A stretch of DNA of 64,000 nt from JAGOEY01 sp017997515. Its GTDB lineage: Bacteria > Pseudomonadota > Gammaproteobacteria > Burkholderiales > Burkholderiaceae_C. Positions 57,487 through 64,000 of the stretch are shown here, piece by piece. The number at the start of each line of letters is the position of its first letter. The stretch's first letter is position 1. Made by a program: the position numbers and the translations under genes. The DNA is taken from NCBI GenBank assembly GCA_026314275.1, contig CP111109.1, positions 4,092,001 to 4,156,000 of the forward strand, read 5' to 3'. The notes below the pieces were generated by a model. It worked only from the letters and a program-made list of their open reading frames with translations. It ran no database searches and was not told where the DNA came from.

Positions 57487-60090
57487 ATGAACAACCGATA
57501 CCGCAAAAACCTGCCCGGCACGGCGCTGGACTATTACGACGCCCGTGCAGCCGTGGACGACATCACACCCGGTGCCTACGACGGTCTGCCCTACACCTCG
57601 CGTGTACACGCGGAGAACCTGGTGCGCCGCTGCGACCCGGCGGCGCTGACCGATTCACTCAAACAACTGATCGAACGCAAACGCGAGCTTGACTTTCCGT
57701 GGTTCCCCGCGCGTGTGGTGTGCCACGACATCCTGGGCCAGACCGCGCTGGTGGACTTGGCCGGTCTGCGGGATGCGATTGCCGACATGGGTGGCGACCC
57801 GGCCCAGGTCAACCCCGTCGTACAAACGCAGCTGATCGTGGACCACTCGCTGGCCGTGGAGTTTGCAGGCTTCGACCCCGACGCGTTTGCGAAGAACCGC
57901 GCCATCGAAGACCGCCGCAACGAAGACCGTTTCCACTTCATCGAATGGACAAAGAAGGCGTTTAAAAACGTCGAGGTCATCCCGCCAGGGAACGGGATCA
58001 TGCACCAGATCAACCTAGAGCGGATGAGCCCTGTGGTGCATGCGAAAGACGGCGTGGCCTACCCCGACACCCTTGTCGGCACCGACAGCCACACGCCGCA
58101 TGTGGACGCGCTGGGTGTGATCGCCATCGGTGTGGGTGGGCTGGAGGCCGAGAGTGTGATGCTGGGCCGCGCCTCGTGGATGCGCCTGCCGGACATCGTG
58201 GGCGTGAAACTCACGGGCAAACCGCAGCCCGGCATCACTGCCACCGACACCGTGCTGGCGCTGACCGAGTTCCTGCGCAAGGAAAAGGTGGTGGGTGCGT
58301 ACCTGGAGTTCTACGGAGAAGGCGCTGCCGCGCTGACGCTGGGCGACCGCGCGACCATCTCCAACATGACGCCCGAGTTCGGCGCCACCGCCGCGATGTT
58401 CTCCATCGACCAGATGACCATCGACTACCTGCGCCTGACCGGGCGCGAGGACGAACAGGTGCGGCTGGTCGAGCTGTATGCCAAACAAACAGGTCTGTGG
58501 TCCGACGCGCTGGCCACGGCCGAGTACGAACGTGTGCTGCGCTTCGACCTCTCATCCGTGGTGCGCAACATGGCAGGTCCGTCGAACCCACACAAGCGTT
58601 TGCCGACATCGGCGCTGGCCGAACGTGGCATCGCCGCACAGTGGCAAGACGTGCCCGGCCAGATGCCCGATGGCGCCGTCATCATCGCGGCCATTACCAG
58701 CTGCACCAACACCAGCAATCCGCGTAATGTGATCGCCGCGGCCCTGCTGGCGCGCAACGCCAACGCGCGCGGCCTGGTGCGCAAGCCTTGGGTTAAAACC
58801 TCGCTGGCCCCAGGCTCCAAAGCCGTACAGCTGTACCTGGAAGAAGCCGGTCTGCTGACCGAACTGGAGCAACTCGGCTTCGGCATCGTCGCATTCGCCT
58901 GCACCACGTGCAACGGCATGAGCGGCGCGCTGGACCCCGCTATCCAGCAGGAAGTGGTAGACCGCGACCTGTATGCCACGGCCGTGCTGTCGGGCAACCG
59001 CAACTTCGACGGTCGTATCCACCCCTATGCAAAACAGGCCTTCCTGGCCTCGCCGCCGCTGGTGGTGGCCTATGCGATTGCAGGCACCGTGCGCTTCGAC
59101 ATCGAGAAGGACGTGTTAGGCGTGGACGCAGAGGGCCGCAGCGTGACGCTGAAAGACATCTGGCCCAGCGACGACGAGATCGACGCCATCGTGGCCCACA
59201 GCGTGAAACCCGAGCACTTCCGCCGCGTGTACGACCCGATGTTCAAGATTGGTGTCGTCAGCGACGAGAAGATCAGCCCGCTGTACAACTGGCGTGCACA
59301 GAGCACTTACATCCGTCGCCCGCCGTACTGGGAGGGCGCATTGGCAGGCGAACGCACCTTGCGCGGCCTGCGCCCGCTGGCGGTGTTGCCCGACAACATC
59401 ACGACCGACCACCTCTCACCATCCAACGCAATCCTGCTGGACAGCGCGGCCGGCGAGTACTTGCACAAGATGGGCCTGCCCGAGGAAGACTTCAACTCGT
59501 ACGCGACCCACCGCGGCGACCATCTGACGGCCCAGCGCGCCACCTTCGCCAACCCGCAACTCGTCAACGAGATGGCAGTGGTGAATGGCCAGGTGCAGAA
59601 GGGTTCGCTCACGCGCATCGAACCCGAAGGCCGAGTGGTGCGTATGTGGGAAGGCATCGAGCACTACATGCAGCGCAAGCAGCCGCTCATCATCATCGCT
59701 GGCGCCGACTACGGCCAGGGCAGCTCACGCGACTGGGCAGCCAAGGGTGTGCGCCTGGCGGGTGTGGAGGTGATCGCGGCCGAAGGCTTCGAGCGTATCC
59801 ACCGCACCAACCTGATCGGCATGGGAGTGCTGCCGCTGGAGTTCAAGCCGGGCGTGAACCGGTTGACGCTGGGGCTGGATGGCACGGAAACTTATGACGT
59901 GGTCGGTGAACGCCTGCCGCGCGCCACGCTGACGCTGGTGGTGCTGCGCCGTGATGGCGAGCGCGTGGAGGTGCCGATGACCTGCCGGCTGGACACGGCT
60001 GAAGAGGTGTCTATCTACGAGGCCGGTGGTGTTCTGCAGCGGTTTGCGCAGGATTTTTTGGCATCAAATCGGCCTCTAGCGCAGGTATGA
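57487..60090 (+). CDS. acnD: Fe/S-dependent 2-methylisocitrate dehydratase AcnD
   Basis: Aconitase-family enzyme (867 aa) that dehydrates 2-methylcitrate to 2-methyl-aconitate, requiring PrpF downstream. Cluster ligands are in AAITSCTNTSNPRN and AFACTTCNGMSG. The swivel domain includes GADYGQGSSRDWAAKG. ATG 57487 gives the standard N-terminus (MNNRYRKNLPGTALDYYD). The last residues (LASNRPLAQV) and the stop codon are encoded by a family-1 repeat, so the C-terminus is probably longer or different from that of relatives. Confidence 0.95.
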   Translation: MNNRYRKNLPGTALDYYDARAAVDDITPGAYDGLPYTSRVHAENLVRRCDPAALTDSLKQLIERKRELDFPWFPARVVCHDILGQTALVDLAGLRDAIADMGGDPAQVNPVVQTQLIVDHSLAVEFAGFDPDAFAKNRAIEDRRNEDRFHFIEWTKKAFKNVEVIPPGNGIMHQINLERMSPVVHAKDGVAYPDTLVGTDSHTPHVDALGVIAIGVGGLEAESVMLGRASWMRLPDIVGVKLTGKPQPGITATDTVLALTEFLRKEKVVGAYLEFYGEGAAALTLGDRATISNMTPEFGATAAMFSIDQMTIDYLRLTGREDEQVRLVELYAKQTGLWSDALATAEYERVLRFDLSSVVRNMAGPSNPHKRLPTSALAERGIAAQWQDVPGQMPDGAVIIAAITSCTNTSNPRNVIAAALLARNANARGLVRKPWVKTSLAPGSKAVQLYLEEAGLLTELEQLGFGIVAFACTTCNGMSGALDPAIQQEVVDRDLYATAVLSGNRNFDGRIHPYAKQAFLASPPLVVAYAIAGTVRFDIEKDVLGVDAEGRSVTLKDIWPSDDEIDAIVAHSVKPEHFRRVYDPMFKIGVVSDEKISPLYNWRAQSTYIRRPPYWEGALAGERTLRGLRPLAVLPDNITTDHLSPSNAILLDSAAGEYLHKMGLPEEDFNSYATHRGDHLTAQRATFANPQLVNEMAVVNGQVQKGSLTRIEPEGRVVRMWEGIEHYMQRKQPLIIIAGADYGQGSSRDWAAKGVRLAGVEVIAAEGFERIHRTNLIGMGVLPLEFKPGVNRLTLGLDGTETYDVVGERLPRATLTLVVLRRDGERVEVPMTCRLDTAEEVSIYEAGGVLQRFAQDFLASNRPLAQV

Positions 60091-60116
60091 ACTAGGCATA
60101 TTGCTATTAAATTTGA
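60061..60116 (+). repeat. Family-1 dispersed repeat overlapping the acnD 3' end
   Basis: GCATCAAATCGGCCTCTAGC, GCAGG...CTAGGCATATTGCTAT and TAAATTTG. The first half is translated as the end of AcnD, and the TGA stop at 60088-60090 lies in the repeat loop. The second half touches the prpF start region. Confidence 0.75.
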
Positions 60117-60117
60117 C

Positions 60118-61308
60118 ATGACTCAGCCTCTCCCCCAAACCAAGATCCCCGCCACCTACATGCGTGGCGGCACCAGCAAGGGTGTGTTCTTCCGCCTGCA
60201 GGATTTACCCCAGGCCGCCCAACAGCCTGGCCCTGCCCGCGATGCGTTGCTGTTGCGCGTGATTGGCAGCCCTGACCCGTATGGCAAGCAGATCGACGGC
60301 ATGGGCGCCGCCACGTCGAGCACCAGCAAGACGGTGATCCTCTCCAGAAGCACCCGCGCAAACCACGACGTGGACTACCTGTTTGGCCAGGTCTCCATCG
60401 ACCAGCCTTTTGTGGACTGGAGCGGCAACTGCGGCAACCTGTCGGCCGCGGTGGGCCCGTTCGCCATCACCAATGGGCTCGTGGACGCCGCCCGCGTGCC
60501 GCGTAACGGCGTCTGCACCGTGCGAATCTGGCAGGCCAACATCGGCAAGACCATCGTCGCGCATGTGCCCATCACCGAAGGCGAGGTGCAGGAGACGGGT
60601 GATTTCGAACTCGACGGTGTGACCTTCCCCGCAGCCGAGGTTCAGCTGGAGTTCATTGACCCGGCCGATGAAGGGGAGGACGGCGGCGCGATGTTCCCGA
60701 CAGGCAATCTTGTGGATGACTTGGACGTACCCGGTGTCGGCAGCTTCAAAGCCACACTCATCAACGCGGGCATCCCCACCATCTTCCTCAACGCCCACGA
60801 CCTGGGCTACACCGGCACCGAGCTGCAGCCCGCCATCAATGGCGACCAGGCTGCACTGGCGCGCTTTGAAGCCATCCGCGCCTGGGGCGCTGTGAAGATG
60901 GGCCTGATCCAGGACATCAGCGAAGCCGCCACGCGGCAGCACACGCCCAAGATCGCTTTTGTGGCAGCCCCAGCGGATTACGTGGCCTCCAGCGGCAAAT
61001 CCGTGCAGGCGGCAGACGTGGATCTGCTGGTGCGTGCGCTCTCGATGGGCCAGCTGCACCACGCGATGATGGGCACCGCAGCCGTCGCCATTGGCACCGC
61101 CGCTGCCGTGCCCGGCACGCTGGTGAACCTGGCCGCGGGTGGTGGTGTGCGCAGCGCCGTGCGCTTTGGCCACCCCTCGGGCACGCTGCGCGTGGGCGCA
61201 GAGGCCCAGCGGGTCAATGGCCAGTGGGCCGTCACCAAAGCCCTGATGAGCCGCAGCGCGCGTGTGCTGATGGAAGGCCACATTCGCGTGCCTGCCGGTA
61301 GTTTTTGA
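60118..61308 (+). CDS. prpF: 2-methylaconitate cis-trans isomerase PrpF
   Basis: A 396-aa PrpF-family protein that isomerises 2-methyl-trans-aconitate so the pathway can proceed with AcnD. Family motifs: YMRGGTSKGVFFRLQDLP at the N-terminus, the GMGAATSSTSKTVILSRS segment, and WSGNCGNLSAAVGPFAI with the conserved Cys. The ATG at 60118 lies 2 bp after the repeat that ends acnD; there is no clear ribosome-binding site, and the repeat may have displaced it. Confidence 0.95.
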   Translation: MTQPLPQTKIPATYMRGGTSKGVFFRLQDLPQAAQQPGPARDALLLRVIGSPDPYGKQIDGMGAATSSTSKTVILSRSTRANHDVDYLFGQVSIDQPFVDWSGNCGNLSAAVGPFAITNGLVDAARVPRNGVCTVRIWQANIGKTIVAHVPITEGEVQETGDFELDGVTFPAAEVQLEFIDPADEGEDGGAMFPTGNLVDDLDVPGVGSFKATLINAGIPTIFLNAHDLGYTGTELQPAINGDQAALARFEAIRAWGAVKMGLIQDISEAATRQHTPKIAFVAAPADYVASSGKSVQAADVDLLVRALSMGQLHHAMMGTAAVAIGTAAAVPGTLVNLAAGGGVRSAVRFGHPSGTLRVGAEAQRVNGQWAVTKALMSRSARVLMEGHIRVPAGSF

Positions 61309-61320
61309 TTCTCACGAAAG

Positions 61321-62187
61321 ATGTCCATGTCCACCCGCAAACAACTGAAGGCCCTGGTTGAAGCACGCAACGGCCTCATCGTGCCCGGTGCTTTTAACGC
61401 ACTCTCCGCCAAGGTCATCGAAGACCTGGGCTTCAAGGCTATTTATGTCACCGGTGCCGGTGTCACCAACATGTGGTTTGGCATGCCCGACCAAGGCTTC
61501 ATGGGTCTGCACGAGATCGCCGACCACACGGCGCGCATCCGCGACGCAGTGGGCGTGCCGCTGATCGTGGACGCCGATACCGGCTTTGGCAATGCGCTGA
61601 ACGTGCGCCACACCGTGCGCGTGCTGGAGCGGGCGGGTGCCGACTGTATCCAGTTTGAAGACCAGGTGGCGCCCAAACGCTGCGGCCACTTCTCGGGCAA
61701 GGAAGTCATCAGCACCAAGGAGGCCGTCAGCAAGATCAAGGCCGCGGTCGATGCGCGCCAGGATGCCAACCTGCTCATCATGGCCCGCACCGATGCCGCC
61801 GCCACCCACGGCTTCGAGGCCGCTATCGAGCGGGCCCAGCGGTTTGCCGAGGCCGGTGCGGACATCCTGTTCGTCGAGGCCGTCACCCAAGCGGAGGAAG
61901 TGCGCGCCCTGCCCACGCGCCTGGCCCAACCCCAGCTGATGAACATGGTGATCGGCGGCAAGACCCCGATCTTCAACGCCGAGCAACTGGGTGAGATGGG
62001 TTACGGCATCGTGCTCTACGCCAACGCCGCACTCCAAGGTGCGGTGGCAGGCATGCAGAAAGCGTTAACCGTGCTGCGCGACGAGAAGGAAGTGCAGGAA
62101 TCCAGCGGCCTGGTGACACCCTTCGCCGAGCGCCAGCGGCTGGTGGGCAAGCCGCAATGGGATGCGCTGGAGCGCAAATACGTCTGA
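61321..62187 (+). CDS. Isocitrate lyase/PEP mutase-family lyase, probable methylisocitrate lyase role
   Basis: A 288-aa enzyme of the ICL/PEP mutase superfamily. Mg-binding VDADTGFGNALNVRHTV and the lyase motif KRCGH at 119-123 (Cys121) are intact, so a C-C lyase is expected. In this operon the missing step is 2-methylisocitrate to pyruvate and succinate (PrpB). However, the residues after the motif read FSGKEVIS rather than the RPNK of classical PrpB, closer to oxaloacetate decarboxylase/carboxyPEP mutase-like members. I give no gene symbol. It follows prpF by 12 bp. Confidence 0.85.
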   Translation: MSMSTRKQLKALVEARNGLIVPGAFNALSAKVIEDLGFKAIYVTGAGVTNMWFGMPDQGFMGLHEIADHTARIRDAVGVPLIVDADTGFGNALNVRHTVRVLERAGADCIQFEDQVAPKRCGHFSGKEVISTKEAVSKIKAAVDARQDANLLIMARTDAAATHGFEAAIERAQRFAEAGADILFVEAVTQAEEVRALPTRLAQPQLMNMVIGGKTPIFNAEQLGEMGYGIVLYANAALQGAVAGMQKALTVLRDEKEVQESSGLVTPFAERQRLVGKPQWDALERKYV

Positions 62188-62303
62188 CCGGGGTGGGCTG
62201 CGGAGCTGTTGCGCTGGCCTTGGCGCAGCCACCGTACACCCGGAACCCGTACGGTCATCGGGGGCTGGCTACCATCACGCGTTCCCCCACACACTCCAAA
62301 ACC

Positions 62304-62771
62304 ATGCTCTACGCCACCCTCAAACTCGTCCATGTCCTGTCCCTCATCGTGTGGATCGGCGGCATGGTGTTTGCCCATTTCTTCCTGCGCCCTGCCGCCC
62401 AAACGCTGGCACCCGAAGCGCGGGTGCGGCTGATGGCAGACGTGTTGCAGCGCTTCTTCAACGCCGTGTCGGTGGCCATCGTGCTGGTGCTGGGCACGGG
62501 CCTGTGGATGATCGGCAACGTGGCCAAACACACGGTGCAGTCCGGCGGCAGTTTTGCCATGCCACTGTCGTGGACGGTCATGGCCACGCTGGGGCTGGTG
62601 ATGATGGCCATCTTCGGCCACATCCGGTTTGCGCTGTTCAAACGCCTGCAGCGCGCCGTCGCGGCCACAGACTGGGCCGCAGGTGGCAAGGCACTGGCCA
62701 GCATCCGCAGCCTGGTGGCGCTGAACCTGGGCCTCGGTGTGCTGACGGTGGCGGTGGCGCTGCTGGCATAA
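62304..62771 (+). CDS. CopD-family membrane protein
   Basis: A 155-aa protein with four transmembrane helices (about 3-25, 45-65, 75-100, 130-152). It begins MLYATLKLVHVLSLIVWIGG, the typical His-containing first helix of CopD-like/DUF-type membrane proteins, which may bind copper or haem. ATG 62304 is chosen for the helix start; the frame is open upstream over the prpB-like 3' region. No partner is seen; a family-1 repeat follows. Confidence 0.75.
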   Translation: MLYATLKLVHVLSLIVWIGGMVFAHFFLRPAAQTLAPEARVRLMADVLQRFFNAVSVAIVLVLGTGLWMIGNVAKHTVQSGGSFAMPLSWTVMATLGLVMMAIFGHIRFALFKRLQRAVAATDWAAGGKALASIRSLVALNLGLGVLTVAVALLA

Positions 62772-62773
62772 AG

Positions 62774-62850
62774 CAGCTATTTTCAGAGCCAAACAGGGCT
62801 CTAGCGCACACCCATCGTACGCAAGTAGCTATTAAATAAATAGCAAACTA
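62774..62850 (+). repeat. Family-1 dispersed repeat (clear, longest copy)
   Basis: GCAGCTATTTTCAGAGCCAA, ACAGGGCTCTAGCGCACACC, CATCGTACGCAAGTAGC, then the arm GCTATTAAATAAATAGC (62828-62844). It abuts the stop codons of two convergent genes. Confidence 0.8.
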
Positions 62851-64000
62851 TACCCACAACCACTGCACCAGTTGCAGCGTGCCCAGCGCTGCCAGCAGCG
62901 CAGGTGGCATCACCAACGCGCCGAGTTTCAGAAACTGCCAGCTGCCCACCGACACCCCTTCGCGCCGCAGCGCGGCCAGCCACAGGATGGTGGCGAGTGA
63001 ACCGGTGACCGACAGGTTCGGCCCCAGGTCCACCCCGATCAACGCGGCGGCACGCAGGGCGGGGGCGGCATCGGCGGCGTCAAGTGCGGCCCCGGCCAGC
63101 AGCCCGGTGGGCAGGTTGTTGACCAGGTTGGTGGCCAGCCCCAACACAGCCCCCAGCACGGTGCCCGCCGAGTGCGGCCACAGCAGCGTGGCGCGCTGCA
63201 GGGCGGCGGCCAGCAGGCCGACCACACCGGTCAACTCCAGCGCCTGCACAAACACAAACAGCCCCGCCACAAGCGGCAACACACTCCACGACACCGCCCG
63301 CAGCGGCCCCCACGGTGCCCGCCCACAGCCCAAGCGCAGCAGCCCCAGCGTGAGCAGCGCCGCACCCAGCGTGGGCCAGCCCAGCGGAACCCGCAGCCAG
63401 GCGCAAACCACCAGCACCAGCACCGATGCGGCCAGCCCGCCCGCCGCCAAGCGGCCCCCGGCCGTCAGCGGCTGCGCGGGCACACGCGCCGCAATCTGCA
63501 GCGGAATGTCGTTACGCAGCGCCCAGCGCAGCACGGCGTAGGTGACACCAATGGATGCGACGGATGGCAGCGCAAACAGCGCCAGCCACTGCGCCAGCGA
63601 CGGCATGTGGCGGCCCCACAGCACCAGGTTGGCCGGGTTGGAAATCGGCAGCACAAAACTGGCCGCGTTGGCGATAAAGGCGCACACAAACAGGTAGGGC
63701 AGCGGTGCCGCGCCCACCACCCGCGCCACAGCAAACACCGCAGGCGTCAGCACCACGGCGGTGGCGTCGTTCGACAAAAACACTGTGACCAGCGTGCCCA
63801 CCGCATACACCCAGCCAAACAGCCGCTGCCCCGAGCCCGCCGCCCGGCGTGCCGCCAGCGCGGCCAGCCAGTCAAACACGCCCTCGCGCCGCGCCAGCTC
63901 GGACAGCAGCATCATCCCGGCCAGGAACAGGTAGACATCGTCACCCCGCCGCACGCCGGCCCAGGCCTGCGCAGGTGCCAGCAATTGCAGCACCACCAAC
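62848..64000 (-). CDS. ArsB-type arsenite/anion permease (5' end outside window)
   Basis: Membrane permease of the ArsB/SLC13-like family; 384 codons are visible and the N-terminus (perhaps 30-50 residues) lies beyond the window edge. Hallmarks: FLAGMMLLSELARREGVFDW, TVFLSNDATAVVLTPAV, FVLPISNPANLVLWG and the second-half GPNLSVTGSLATILWL. About ten transmembrane helices are predicted. It may export arsenite, but no other ars gene is in the window, so substrate is open. The stop lies at the edge of a family-1 repeat. Confidence 0.85.
   Translation of the reverse strand, partial: LVVLQLLAPAQAWAGVRRGDDVYLFLAGMMLLSELARREGVFDWLAALAARRAAGSGQRLFGWVYAVGTLVTVFLSNDATAVVLTPAVFAVARVVGAAPLPYLFVCAFIANAASFVLPISNPANLVLWGRHMPSLAQWLALFALPSVASIGVTYAVLRWALRNDIPLQIAARVPAQPLTAGGRLAAGGLAASVLVLVVCAWLRVPLGWPTLGAALLTLGLLRLGCGRAPWGPLRAVSWSVLPLVAGLFVFVQALELTGVVGLLAAALQRATLLWPHSAGTVLGAVLGLATNLVNNLPTGLLAGAALDAADAAPALRAAALIGVDLGPNLSVTGSLATILWLAALRREGVSVGSWQFLKLGALVMPPALLAALGTLQLVQWLWV

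Noticed and set aside
1..64000. tRNA, rRNA or CRISPR loci
   Set aside because: No cloverleaf with the T-arm consensus, no rRNA-like stretch and no regularly spaced direct repeats were seen; the repeats present are dispersed and palindromic.

Overview
The window looks like a chromosomal segment of a GC-rich betaproteobacterium of the order Burkholderiales, most likely family Comamonadaceae (a Rhodoferax/Polaromonas-like organism). The evidence is the gene content (Bug/TctC-type receptors, gentisate and methylcitrate pathways, the PilU gene inside the dap operon), the codon use, and a short dispersed repeat that I recall from intergenic regions of that family. I see no rRNA, tRNA, CRISPR array, prophage or complete insertion sequence.

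Layout. 1-6670 (minus): the translation operon thrS-infC-rpmI-rplT-pheS-pheT, with pheT cut by the window edge. It has a terminator-like hairpin in the thrS leader, a probable AUC start for infC and a structured rpmI leader. 7107-13040: a nucleoside permease-type lipoprotein with a LysR regulator, a PRC-barrel protein, and a coupled AsmA/BrkB-type envelope pair. 13211-18409: the two-component system TctDE and the tripartite tricarboxylate transporter TctCBA, with a hairpin between tctC and tctB. 18541-20215: isocitrate lyase with a long, palindrome-rich promoter region. 20216-23565: a gamma-glutamylcyclotransferase, rdgC, a LysR and a MarR regulator. 23695-28406: a 3-hydroxybenzoate/gentisate operon ending in an orphan Bug receptor. 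28577-33264: valine catabolism (mmsA, acyl-CoA dehydrogenase, mmsB) with two small passenger genes. 33348-35442: a two-gene restriction-modification-like island (5-cytosine methyltransferase plus a DUF4928-type protein). 35631-41041: dapC (frameshifted in this sequence), dapD, pilU, dapE, prmB. 41123-41905: a BrnTA toxin-antitoxin pair and a MITE-like element. 42092-53000: housekeeping genes (ABC-F ATPase, nth, a diguanylate cyclase, rhlE, cobT) and unknowns. 52676-62187: cobQ and a RamB/PrpR-type regulator facing the methylcitrate operon prpC-acnD-prpF-prpB-like. 62304-64000: a CopD-type membrane protein and a partial ArsB-type permease.

How the parts fit. Valine breakdown (mmsA/mmsB) yields propionyl-CoA, which the prp operon oxidises to pyruvate and succinate. 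Isocitrate lyase supports growth on acetyl-CoA, and the regulator facing prpC belongs to a family that senses short-chain acyl-CoA. That regulator gene overlaps cobQ by 4 bp, tying propionate sensing to cobalamin synthesis.

The most unusual layer is repetitive. About a dozen copies of a short palindromic repeat lie between genes. One appears translated in frame inside prmB, and another supplies the last residues and stop codon of acnD. A second repeat family (three copies) and one element with 23-bp terminal inverted repeats are also present. I did not find a wholly new multi-gene system. The best candidates for new biology are the domesticated repeats, the DUF4928 restriction-like pair, and the acyl-CoA regulator with its clustered operator half-sites.
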